From Mucilaginibacter achroorhodeus (GTDB lineage Bacteria; Bacteroidota; Bacteroidia; Sphingobacteriales; Sphingobacteriaceae): a stretch of 64,000 nt of DNA. How positions within the stretch are numbered: the first letter of the stretch is position 1; every line of letters starts with the position of its first letter. The stretch is from the NCBI RefSeq assembly GCF_007846095.1, contig NZ_VOEI01000002.1, forward strand, positions 372,001-436,000. Direction: 5' to 3'. Position numbers and translations under genes: made by a program. Shown here piece after piece: positions 43,763-51,585 of this stretch. The notes beneath the pieces are model-generated. The model worked only from the letters and a program-made list of their open reading frames with translations. It did no database searches and was not told where the DNA came from.

Positions 43763-43963
43763 TTAAACCAATAAGGATTTTAAATGCTTGATAGCATCAA
43801 TCAAATCCATTTGCTTTGCTGCATACTTTTTAATAAACAGTTTCTTTCGCCTTACATATTTTGCCTCATTAGATTTACAAGCTCTTGAGCAATATTTAGC
43901 GTGTGGTCTTTTGTTGATGAGTTCTTTATTGCAATTCCTATAATGACATATCTTGTTTTCCAT
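43763..43963 (-). CDS. Small zinc-finger-like protein
   Basis: 66 residues with CHYRNCNKEL and KYCSRACKS: two Cys pairs that can hold a zinc ion, like short treble-clef/ribbon modules seen in phages; the second half is a basic helix (RRKKLFIKKYAAKQ). Possibly binds DNA or RNA. Its ATG is just after the AT-rich element at 43965-43989. Confidence 0.6.
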   Translation of the reverse strand: MENKICHYRNCNKELINKRPHAKYCSRACKSNEAKYVRRKKLFIKKYAAKQMDLIDAIKHLKSLLV

Positions 43964-43964
43964 A

Positions 43965-43989
43965 CCATTATATATTTAGAAATTGTCCT
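43965..43989 (-). promoter_or_regulatory. Candidate early promoter
   Basis: Minus strand: AGGACA, six bases, AAATATATAATGG. Same boxes and spacing as 41435-41459, but only two bases from the ATG, which is unusual for a promoter. Confidence 0.35.
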
Positions 43990-44109
43990 GCCCTTTCAAA
44001 AAACTCTGCCAAAGTCTGACTGGGTTCTGAAAAAATAATATACTACTCCGAAAGGGGAATATGTCCTGTAATATATATTAAATCTCAAGACTCATTTTCT
44101 TCAAGAATC

Positions 44110-44355
44110 TATGTCTTTGGACAAAATTTCAATGTCCGATTTTCAAATCAGAGACTTTGAAATGGATTACGACAGTCCAATTTCCTTTCGGAATTATTTA
44201 TTCGGAAATTTGAATTGATTTTCAGTGACTGGAAAATCGAATTTTCTGTCCGAACAGGAAGAAATTCGACGTAATTCGAAAGAATTATTCATAAATCGAA
44301 AAATCCGTCCAAAAAAAATTGAATTTTGCAAATACATTTTCAAAATACAAATGGC
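44110..44355. other. Hairpin-dense noncoding segment (possible origin or regulatory region)
   Basis: Within 250 bases there are at least six inverted repeats: GGACA/TGTCC (44119-44137), TTTCAAA/TTTGAAA (44141-44162), GATTTTC/GAAAATC (44217-44238), CGAATTT/AAATTCG enclosing CTGT/ACAG (44238-44268), TAATTC-GAAA-GAATTA (44272-44287), ATTTTG/CAAAAT (near 44334-44357). No convincing gene; a 35-codon open frame at 44111-44218 overlaps them. The wider stretch 43990-44470 is very AT-rich. Confidence 0.5.
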
Positions 44356-44484
44356 TGATTGTCAGTTATTTAAACACTATTTTAAACAGTAGGATTTTCT
44401 AATGAAAAAATGACATGCAAGAAAAATAAAAAATTTTTACTTTTTTATTTTTATATAACCATTTGATTATTAGATATTTGAATA

Positions 44485-44512
44485 GACAAAAAAATTGTCC
44501 AATTAAGTTGGA
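44485..44512. repeat. Two adjacent short inverted repeats
   Basis: GACAA-AAAAA-TTGTC (44485-44499) followed by TCCAA-TTAAG-TTGGA (44498-44512). They lie about 40 bases before the RNA promoter and share the GACAA/TTGTC word with the hairpin at 44557-44574, so they may be operators. Confidence 0.5.
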
Positions 44513-44548
44513 TAAAACGGATTCGTTTTATAATAAATAATTATTAAT

Positions 44549-44556
44549 TACTTTTG
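44549..44556 (+). promoter_or_regulatory. Host-type -7 box for the structured RNA
   Basis: TACTTTTG fits TAnnTTTG exactly. A weak GTTTTA is found about 19 bases upstream at the -33 position. Transcription would begin near 44562. Confidence 0.5.
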
Positions 44557-44561
44557 TATTG

Positions 44562-44725
44562 TCAATAGACAATAAAGTCCCCCAAGATTCTGACTCTCGG
44601 AGGACTTAAAAAGATAATAAGGTCTGAGGGAACTCCTGAACGGCAATGGGCTTCAAAAGCCACCCCTATCAGGGTCAAAGGTAAAAAAGCCTGAGCTTGT
44701 CAGGGGTTCTTCCTTTTATCTTTAA
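44562..44725 (+). ncRNA. Candidate structured noncoding RNA
   Basis: The segment folds into nested helices that can be read directly: AAGTCC (44575-44580) with GGACTT (44602-44607); AAAGATAATAAGG (44610-44622) with CCTTTTATCTTT (44712-44723), 12 pairs with one bulge; GAACTCCTGA (44630-44639) with TCAGGGGTTC (44700-44709), 10 pairs with one G-U; inside, GGCTT-CAA-AAGCC (44649-44661), CCCT-ATC-AGGG (44664-44674) and AAGC-CTGA-GCTT (44687-44698). It is much GC-richer than its surroundings, has a host-type promoter, and has no open frame of note. It is not tmRNA, RNase P or SRP RNA as far as I can see. Confidence 0.65.
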
Positions 44726-44956
44726 TAGCAAAAGTACCTATTTTTAGTACACTCAACAAAAATCTTTTTAGCTTTTTAAGTAACACGCTGTTTTTCAAGA
44801 GTATTCATTTTACACGCGTGCCTATTTTAATATATCAACTGGCCGTAACGCAATATTTAAATGGCTTTGCACTTCTGATGTTGATGTTTCTTTCACTGCT
44901 GTAAGCACTATCGCAAAGCAGTTTTAACATTCATTTATTATTAATCTATATTCATT

Positions 44957-45250
44957 ATGAAAACAATTTATGATTTCAAAGAATGGTTGACTCTAATTGA
45001 TAACGACAATCCTCCCGAATTATCGGAACTATTTTATTCAGTTCGAAATGTGGAATCCAATTCGACTTTTTCTTGCGAACGTTTGTCTGGAGAAAACTAT
45101 GTGATTACTTGCTCCTACATCCCCGTACAATTAAAGCTCTCGTCGGATAAGCAACTCAAATATTTCCTAGACTATTTGGAATCTACTTACGCGGATGGTG
45201 ATATCGATGGAAATGAGGCATTTCACCGTGCGATGGAAAAGAATGATTAG
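44957..45250 (+). CDS. Small acidic phage protein, unknown
   Basis: 97 residues (YDFKEWLTLIDNDNPPELSE; EDYLESTYADGDIDGNEAFH-like acidic C-terminus). It is the only clear gene between the noncoding region and the integrase and is convergent with the integrase. Position would fit an excision or regulatory factor, but no motif supports this. Confidence 0.6.
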   Translation: MKTIYDFKEWLTLIDNDNPPELSELFYSVRNVESNSTFSCERLSGENYVITCSYIPVQLKLSSDKQLKYFLDYLESTYADGDIDGNEAFHRAMEKND

Positions 45251-45259
45251 TTAATTAAG

Positions 45260-45290
45260 AAGGACTTCATGTTATTTACATGAAGTCCTT
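45260..45290. terminator. Bidirectional terminator overlapping the integrase stop
   Basis: AAGGACTTCATGT, five bases, ACATGAAGTCCTT: perfect 13-bp stem. The last codons and the stop of the integrase lie in the stem. Confidence 0.88.
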
Positions 45291-47342
45291 TATATAATCT
45301 ATCGAATCTTTCACAGATTTCGCTTCAACTGCATCTTTCTTTCTGATATTGCCAAGGTCATAACTATCATGTAAGTCAGACATTGCTTGATTTGCTTTAT
45401 GGGCTAAAAAACGTGGTAAATATCTGTCAGTGATACTAATTGACGAATGTCCCAGTAGCCTACTGATTGTGTAAACATCAAAGTTCTTTTCTACCATCAA
45501 ATACGTAAATGTATACCGGGCTGTGTGTGTTGAAATAGGAATTTTAAAATCAAAGTGGGTTCTTATTTTCTGCAACAAAGCATTGTATCTCTTACTTTGA
45601 TTCATGTATTTTAAATACTGGTATGGGGAGATGTTATGAAAGTCATTTCTACCATCAACATTTTTGAAGTCAGTATCTTTGAGCATCTGAAATATAAATG
45701 AATTTGGCTTTTCGTTTGAGTATCTTTTAAACACGCCTTTTAAGTAATCATTTTTTAATTTAATGTATTGTTCTCTCACCCTTATTAAGTTCGCCAAATA
45801 GTTCTTGTAAGTGTTTTTGTGTGATTCAAACAAAGTATAGGCATGTTCCGACTTATCCTCATAATATTCATCCATCATAGCTTTAATGCTTAATCTTCGA
45901 CCACGCTTAAAGCTTTCAATAGCAGCCTCTATCTTTTCAGTTTCTTCATCAGTGACCACAAGCTTACCGCTTCGATAAAGGTCACTAAATGCAAGTGCAT
46001 CTATTTGAGTTCCTTTTTCAATGAAATTCTCAAACTTTAAAATTTCTTTATTCAATTCTTCAAAGTAAACAAACCCTGTTTCCTCGTATAGGTTGAGCAA
46101 TGTTGTTTTAATGGGAATAGGTTCATGTTGCTGAAAAGGATGTCCCATACCCACTGGATTAGCGTTCATTTTCAAAACCATCGCGAGTGAGTTAGTTAAT
46201 AACTCGGGCTTCTTTTCAGTTCTTTGAACGTTTTGGAACGTCCTTGCGCAATCAGCGCATTTTAAGGTTTGCCTAACACCTTTGCCATGACTATAGTTAC
46301 CACCTGATTTAATATTTTCTGATTCACATTTAGGACAGGTTATTTTTGTTGCCGGTCTTTTCTCATCCTCAAATCTGTCGACAGAATCTACAAAATGTTG
46401 CAAAAGCCAAATGAGATTATTTGTAAGGTTGAAAGTCATTTCCTCACCTGTTTTGTACATTGTATATTTTATCTGAGCATGCTTGTCTCGAAAGTCTAAA
46501 TTATTCCAGCGAAGGAATAATATATCGGACACCCTCATACCATTAGAGAAAATCTGTGTAATAAACATTAGCCTTGCTTTCTCGATTGGTTGAAGAATGA
46601 TATTTCCATTGGCATCAAATTCCTGGTAGTGGCCGCGTACTGGATTGGTCAAAGGTTTGGACATCAACAGTTGCTCTACCTCTTGAGGCAATAGAAAGCC
46701 TTTCTTTGCTTTCGGTGCTTTATACTGTTTTTTGTAGAAAACATTTTTAGATGGAAGGTATACATCATCACTGATTGCTTTCTCATATACAGCTTTGAAC
46801 TTATACATCCTTACACTTACAGTACTTGCTTTAAGGTTCTTGGTACCTTCAAGGTAGGTTTTAAAGTCGTTTACAAATTCGGTAGTGATGTCTGGAAAAA
46901 GCATCCTTGTTCGATTAGTTTGGATTAAGAAGTTATTGAGATCCTTTTTTAAAGTAATATAACTATCTCTGGTACCATATTTCTTCTTCTTAAATAAGTC
47001 ATCAATCTGTTTTTCGAGAAAGCCAAGAAAATCGAATTTGGTAATTACACCATAACTATATGATAAGTTAGTCACTCGGTCTAATTGGAGACTGAATAAG
47101 TTGTTCACATCATCAGCATTTTCAAAGGTAGCTCGAATGTATTTGCCTTGTAATCTTAACAGCTCGAATTTGCCTTTTTCTTTTTCGTTCTTTCCACCCC
47201 AATGGATTTGAGATAAAGGAAAGTTCATGTTTAGTGATTGCAACTTGACCTTTTTTACACCATCTTCTGTTACGGAATATTTGATGTAAGCATACCATTC
47301 TTTGCCCCCGTTCTTGTTCTTGAAAATTATTGAAGGTTTCAT
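45276..47342 (-). CDS. int: Tyrosine recombinase (integrase) with zinc-ribbon insertion
   Basis: 688 residues, far longer than the usual 350-450. N-terminal arm-binding-like region (1-100), SAM-like core-binding domain (about 105-205), catalytic domain with R270 (SNGMRVSDILFLRW), K297, H606-x2-R609 (STHTARYTF), H632 (LLGHSS) and the nucleophile Y641 (ITDRYL). Between K297 and H606 lie some 300 residues instead of about 100; they include a zinc ribbon with CPKC (336-339) and CADC (362-365) and long helices. All catalytic residues remain, so it should be active. It sits beside attR. Confidence 0.93.
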   Translation of the reverse strand: MKPSIIFKNKNGGKEWYAYIKYSVTEDGVKKVKLQSLNMNFPLSQIHWGGKNEKEKGKFELLRLQGKYIRATFENADDVNNLFSLQLDRVTNLSYSYGVITKFDFLGFLEKQIDDLFKKKKYGTRDSYITLKKDLNNFLIQTNRTRMLFPDITTEFVNDFKTYLEGTKNLKASTVSVRMYKFKAVYEKAISDDVYLPSKNVFYKKQYKAPKAKKGFLLPQEVEQLLMSKPLTNPVRGHYQEFDANGNIILQPIEKARLMFITQIFSNGMRVSDILFLRWNNLDFRDKHAQIKYTMYKTGEEMTFNLTNNLIWLLQHFVDSVDRFEDEKRPATKITCPKCESENIKSGGNYSHGKGVRQTLKCADCARTFQNVQRTEKKPELLTNSLAMVLKMNANPVGMGHPFQQHEPIPIKTTLLNLYEETGFVYFEELNKEILKFENFIEKGTQIDALAFSDLYRSGKLVVTDEETEKIEAAIESFKRGRRLSIKAMMDEYYEDKSEHAYTLFESHKNTYKNYLANLIRVREQYIKLKNDYLKGVFKRYSNEKPNSFIFQMLKDTDFKNVDGRNDFHNISPYQYLKYMNQSKRYNALLQKIRTHFDFKIPISTHTARYTFTYLMVEKNFDVYTISRLLGHSSISITDRYLPRFLAHKANQAMSDLHDSYDLGNIRKKDAVEAKSVKDSIDYIKDFM

Positions 47343-47344
47343 TA

Positions 47345-47362
47345 GTGTCTTTAAAGTGTCTC
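47345..47362. promoter_or_regulatory. Candidate integrase arm-type sites, right end
   Basis: GTGTCT at 47345-47350 and GTGTCTC at 47356-47362, directly upstream of the integrase ATG. The same word is paired near attL, so binding there could also regulate int. Confidence 0.5.
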
Positions 47363-47448
47363 AATATATGATTAAAATCGTTAAAGTAATGTTAATATTT
47401 TTTTATTAACTAACTGATTTACAAATATAATAAGATTATTAGTTCACT

Positions 47449-47457
47449 GGATTTCAA
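47449..47457 (+). repeat. attR core (9-bp direct repeat with 9466-9474)
   Basis: GGATTTCAA, followed directly by the comEC codons for LSYVAVAG. The prophage-host border must be within these nine bases. Confidence 0.85.
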
Positions 47458-48441
47458 TTATCATACGTCGCCGTCGCCGGTTTAGTAGTTTTTCAACCGA
47501 TCATTTACAACTGGTTAAGCTTTAAAAATAATTTTGCAAATAAGCTTTGGCTGGCGTGCTCGGTATCTATAGCCGCCCAAGTTGCCACATTTCCGCTAAG
47601 CGCTTATTATTTACACCAATTCCCGGTTTACTTTCTTATCAGCAACTTGCTCATTATCGTTCCCGTGGCTGTCATCATGTATGCGGGATTAGCCTTGCTT
47701 CTACTTCCACAAATGGCGGTGATATCATCTGCCTTTGGCTATGTATTGGAAAAATCTATCATTCTGATGAACAAGATGCTCAACGTGATTGAACTTACGC
47801 CGTATGCCAGCATCGGTAAAATTTGGATAACAAAACCAGAGCTTGTTCTTTTTAATATCCTTATTTTAATTGCCTTTTACTTTTTCTATTATAAAATTAA
47901 AAGACTGTTATTCGCTTCGTTAGCCTGCCTGCTTATATTATGCTGCAGCTTTTCATTTAAAAAGATCATTGCAGATAAAACAAACCTTGTTGCGTTTCTT
48001 AATCTCAGAAAACACCAAGGAATAGTTTTTAAACATGGACGGAAAGGCATTGTACTGACAGATCTTTTAGAGACCGATAAGAGCTTTCAATACGCCATAC
48101 AGCCGGGTTTGGACAGTATGAAGATAACTGATTACCAAGTAATAGGATTAAATAAAGATTTAGCCAACAGTTTTCTTCTGAAGAAAGCCGGCATGATATG
48201 GTTCCTCGATAAAAAGTTGCTGTTGTTAAACGATAGCGTGAGTTTTAAGTCTATTTCAAATAATATGCATTTAACTGGCGTTTATGTAAGTAACAATACG
48301 CCAGTTGATAGCAGCTTGATTGATATACCGCTTATTATTGATGGAAGTAATAGTAGCCGATACATAGACCTTTTAAACAATAGTGGCAAAAAATATACTA
48401 CGTTAAAGCGTAACAAAGCGTTATTATTGCTCTCTAATTGA
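47458..48441 (+). pseudogene. comEC: comEC, 3' half, split by prophage insertion
   Basis: 327 codons plus stop that continue the frame of 8389-9474: LSYVAVAGLVVFQPIIYNWL completes the conserved GFQLSYVAV motif and is followed by further membrane helices of the Competence domain (LIIVPVAVIMYAGLALLLLP) and a soluble C-terminal part. The reconstituted gene has 689 codons, normal for Bacteroidetes ComEC without a beta-lactamase domain. On its own this half lacks the N-terminal helices and its promoter. Confidence 0.92.
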
Positions 48442-48519
48442 AAATGATAATTAATTATTATCATAAAAAATTTTGCACTCAGTTAATTACACACTAAATT
48501 GTATTCTCAAATTAAAAGT

Positions 48520-49167
48520 ATGAAAGGTAAATTATTTACTGCAGCATTGGGCCTTGTGCTTTCTGCAACCGCAATGAACGCCAGTGCCCAAAAGGTATAT
48601 AAAGAAGGCGTTATCACAATTGGCGCCAGCATGCAAGGCCAGTCTGTTGATATTAAATCTTACTTCAGGGCCGATTCAAGCGCTACTGCTTTCAACGCGG
48701 GTCCTGCGTCTATTAAGGTTTTGACCGATAAAGATGCCAAATCAATGGCTATTTTGGTTGACGTACCTGTAGCCAGCATCAAAAAGGCAGCTATTGCCAC
48801 CCCGGCCGAGGTTGAGGAAGAGCAAGCTAAATTGCCTGTTTTCGATTTTACGCCAGGTACCGAAAAGAAAGTTATCAACGGCTTTAATTGCAAAAAAGTG
48901 GTTGCTAAAGATACCAAAAGCGGAAAAACGTATGATATATGGGTAACTAACGATGTTACTATCCCACAAACTGGTGGTTCTAAAATTTATGCTAAAGCAG
49001 GTGGTGTACCAATCCAGTATTCTACTTTCCAAAACGGACAATCTGCAGAAGTAACCGTTAAAAGCATTGTAGAGCAAAAAGTGCCTGCAGGTACATTTGG
49101 TATTCCTTCTGATTTCGAGAAGATTTCGCTTGATGATCTGAAATCAATGGGTGGCGGCGGTAATTAA
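48520..49167 (+). CDS. Secreted DUF4412/GLPGLI-like protein
   Basis: 215 residues from the ATG at 48520, which begins a clear signal peptide (MKGKLFTAALGLVLSATAMN...ASAQ). The mature part has EKKVINGFNCKKVVAKDTKS and YDIWVTNDVTIPQ, the pattern of GLPGLI/DUF4412 periplasmic proteins of Bacteroidetes, and ends with Gly-rich SMGGGGN. Role unknown. Ends at a strong bidirectional terminator. Confidence 0.8.
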   Translation: MKGKLFTAALGLVLSATAMNASAQKVYKEGVITIGASMQGQSVDIKSYFRADSSATAFNAGPASIKVLTDKDAKSMAILVDVPVASIKKAAIATPAEVEEEQAKLPVFDFTPGTEKKVINGFNCKKVVAKDTKSGKTYDIWVTNDVTIPQTGGSKIYAKAGGVPIQYSTFQNGQSAEVTVKSIVEQKVPAGTFGIPSDFEKISLDDLKSMGGGGN

Positions 49168-49188
49168 TCGCAAAGCCTACCTATAAAT

Positions 49189-49220
49189 AAGAAAGCCACC
49201 GATATATCGGTGGCTTTCTT
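49189..49220. terminator. Bidirectional terminator
   Basis: AAGAAAGCCACCGATA and its exact complement, a perfect 32-bp palindrome with flanking T run, between convergent genes. Confidence 0.92.
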
Positions 49221-49261
49221 GTTTTAATGTTCTCCGCTCCTCTGGTAAAAATTCAGATAGC

Positions 49262-49870
49262 TTAATTCACTTCCTTCGCCAATCCCTTCACCCACTTATC
49301 AAATAAAGCGCTTTCCATATCCACTGCTTTTTGGGCGTGAAGCTGCCATTGCGGCGAAAAATGTTGTAACTGGTTGATCATCTCTTCAAGGTGACCTTCC
49401 TCTTCCAGGATAATTGATTTAACGTTTACTTTGCTGCCTGCTTCATCAAGCGCATCCTGGTAAACCGGGTAAAGCTCATCGGCACGGACCTCAATGGCGT
49501 AGGTAACCAATAAGTAAGCTGCAAAGCGAAGTTCTGCGCCATTAAGGCTTAATTCTTTTTTAAGATACCGGCACACATCTATATCCAACTGGTGCAGGTA
49601 ATGTTTACTATCTGCAGGTGCTATCAAATACTCCAACGCATAAGTAGGGCAAAGTCCTTGTCCCGCCTTTTCAATCTGTTTTTTCAAATAAAAAGCATGG
49701 CGGTGTTCTTCAGCAGCATGTTTTAAAATAATGTAGGTAACTGTAACCGGGTCTTCGCTTGCTGATATTTTCCGTGCACCGGTATTTTCCATTAATGATA
49801 GGGTGTTTAACCAGCGTGCATGTAATTGGTTATCGGCAATTATTTTAGGTAGTATAGTAGCTAATTCCAT
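49262..49870 (-). CDS. Ferritin-like diiron protein next to bioA
   Basis: 202 residues, all helical, with ferritin-like diiron ligands in order: E28 (LMENTG), E55-x-x-H58 (AAEEHRHAF), E127 (YAIEVRADELY) and E157-x-x-H160 (LEEEGHLEEM). Proteins of this fold include oxidases, oxygenases and iron stores. The start is three bases after the bioA stop, so it is the last gene of the CDF-NUDIX-bioA operon. A role in biotin precursor chemistry is possible but only inferred from position. Confidence 0.7.
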   Translation of the reverse strand: MELATILPKIIADNQLHARWLNTLSLMENTGARKISASEDPVTVTYIILKHAAEEHRHAFYLKKQIEKAGQGLCPTYALEYLIAPADSKHYLHQLDIDVCRYLKKELSLNGAELRFAAYLLVTYAIEVRADELYPVYQDALDEAGSKVNVKSIILEEEGHLEEMINQLQHFSPQWQLHAQKAVDMESALFDKWVKGLAKEVN

Positions 49871-49873
49871 AAT

Positions 49874-51139
49874 TTAAATAGTATCGAGCGCCTCTTCAAT
49901 AGCGGCGTAAATGTAGTCCAGTTCATCATCAGTTGTGCAATACGGAGGTAAAATATAAATGATGTTCCCCAACGGACGAAGGATGATGCCCTTATCCAAA
50001 AAGAAATGATATAGCCGGTCGCGCAGGTTGCTAAAGTAAGATGTATTGCCACCCGTTTCCCACTCCAAAGCCAGTATCGTTCCGGTTTGGCGGTAGTTGG
50101 CAATGTGTGGGTGGGCATTAATTCTATCAGCAAATGCCCGATGCTTTTCTACAATCCTGTCTATGTTCTTTTGCGTAGCCGGATCAAGGAACAGATCTAA
50201 ACTTGCCAGCGATGCAGCACAGGCAACCGGGTTAGCCGTATAGGAATGCCCGTGAAAAAGCGTCTTCATTTTATCATCAGACAAAAAAGCATCGTATATC
50301 TGCTGTGTACAGGTTGTCAGTCCGAACGCCATGGTGCCGCCGGTAAGTCCTTTAGAGAAGCACATGATATCTGGCTGCGTTTGTACGTAGTTACATGCAA
50401 ACGGCTTACCTGTACGGCCAAACCCTGTAAACACCTCATCATCTATCAGCAGTACCCCTTCTGCTTTGCAATGTGCCATTAACGCCTCAAGATGGCGGGC
50501 TTCATACATGATCATACCTGCTGATCCCTGCACCAACGGTTCAAAGATGAAACAAGCTAAGTCAGATTTGAGATTTGAGATGTGAACTTTAAGATCATCA
50601 ATATTATTATCATCCGGCAGCTCAATAAATTCTACCTCAAACAACAAACTATCAAAAGCAGCGGTAAAAGCACTCCTGCCGCTAACAGACATCGCACCGA
50701 AGGTATCGCCGTGATAGGCATTTTTAAATGCCAAAATCTTCGTCCGCTGCTGTCCCTTATTATTCCAGTACTGGAGACACATTTTAATAGCTACCTCAAT
50801 TGCTGTAGATCCGTTATCTGAATAAAATGCTTTTTTTTGGGTATCAGGAAGGATGGCTAATAAACGTTCGGCAAGTTCTATTGCACCGGGATGTGTAAAG
50901 CCGGCAAATATCACGTGTTCCAGCTTTAATAATTGATCGGCAACCTTTTTGGCAATGTAAGGATGCGAATGACCGTGAATATTTACCCACCAGGATGATA
51001 CTGCATCAATATAACGTTTACCATCCTCATCAAAAACACAAGTTCCTTCACCACGAATTATAGGTATAGGTGGCAAGGCAGTTTTCATTTGCGTATAAGG
51101 ATGCCAGATTACCGCAAGGTCGCGTTCTGCTAAATTCAT
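49874..51139 (-). CDS. bioA: Adenosylmethionine-8-amino-7-oxononanoate aminotransferase
   Basis: 421 residues, a class III PLP aminotransferase. The start DLAVIWHPYTQMKTALPPIP is the BioA signature (HPYTQM); SSWWVNIHGHSHPYI and DDEVFTGFGRTGKPFACNY follow, and the PLP Lys is in CFSKGLTGG. It converts KAPA to DAPA in biotin synthesis using S-adenosylmethionine as amino donor. No other bio gene is in the window. It overlaps the NUDIX gene by four bases. Confidence 0.94.
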   Translation of the reverse strand: MNLAERDLAVIWHPYTQMKTALPPIPIIRGEGTCVFDEDGKRYIDAVSSWWVNIHGHSHPYIAKKVADQLLKLEHVIFAGFTHPGAIELAERLLAILPDTQKKAFYSDNGSTAIEVAIKMCLQYWNNKGQQRTKILAFKNAYHGDTFGAMSVSGRSAFTAAFDSLLFEVEFIELPDDNNIDDLKVHISNLKSDLACFIFEPLVQGSAGMIMYEARHLEALMAHCKAEGVLLIDDEVFTGFGRTGKPFACNYVQTQPDIMCFSKGLTGGTMAFGLTTCTQQIYDAFLSDDKMKTLFHGHSYTANPVACAASLASLDLFLDPATQKNIDRIVEKHRAFADRINAHPHIANYRQTGTILALEWETGGNTSYFSNLRDRLYHFFLDKGIILRPLGNIIYILPPYCTTDDELDYIYAAIEEALDTI

Positions 51140-51585
51140 AGGCTTTTAATTAACAACTCGGCAACGTACTGATCTATCGGAAAGGTAAAATCCTCAACCC
51201 GTAGATCGTTGAGTTTTATCCAGCGGAAAGATTGTAAAACGTCACCTTCGCCGTCAAAGTCAAAAATGTTAGTTTTGATACTAAAGTGGAGATCGGAGAC
51301 TGCTTTGACCATGTAGTAAACACTGATGATCTGCGAATCGTTAAATGCCGATTTTACAAAAAAATCAGTCGTATAGAAATGATTAACTACTTCTATTTCT
51401 GTATTACATTCCTCAACAAATTCGCGTTTAAGGCCTTCAATCAGTCCTTCTCCGTATTCTAAACCTCCACCGGGCAGTTTTGTAAAACGCATGCCTTGCT
51501 CCTGCTCATCACTTATCAGTAACTCATTGTTATCATTAATCAGCAGGCCGTAAACCCGTACATTAAAAAATCCTTTACTGCTCAT
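51136..51585 (-). CDS. NUDIX hydrolase
   Basis: 149 residues with a good Nudix box, GGLEYGEGLIEGLKREFVEE (G-x5-E-x7-RE-x2-EE; the hydrolase site). It would hydrolyse a nucleoside diphosphate-linked compound; substrate unknown. Start overlaps the CDF gene end by 11 bases and its stop overlaps the bioA start (ATGA), so it is inside the operon. Confidence 0.9.
   Translation of the reverse strand: MSSKGFFNVRVYGLLINDNNELLISDEQEQGMRFTKLPGGGLEYGEGLIEGLKREFVEECNTEIEVVNHFYTTDFFVKSAFNDSQIISVYYMVKAVSDLHFSIKTNIFDFDGEGDVLQSFRWIKLNDLRVEDFTFPIDQYVAELLIKSL

Larger units (their letters stand above)
9475..47457. mobile_element. Integrated tailed prophage in comEC
   Basis: About 38 kb bounded by 9-bp direct repeats, with an integrase at one end, a full set of virion genes (terminase, portal, protease, scaffold, capsid, tape measure, tail proteins, holin) and accessory modification/restriction genes. 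The interior is more AT-rich than the flanks. No contractile sheath gene is recognised, so a siphovirus-like particle is most likely. No obvious cI-type repressor, endolysin, helicase or primase was identified. Confidence 0.95.

Noticed and set aside
44111..44218. 35-codon open frame MSLDKISMSDFQIRDFEMDY...
   Set aside because: It overlaps several inverted repeats and has no coding support apart from length; kept only as a note.
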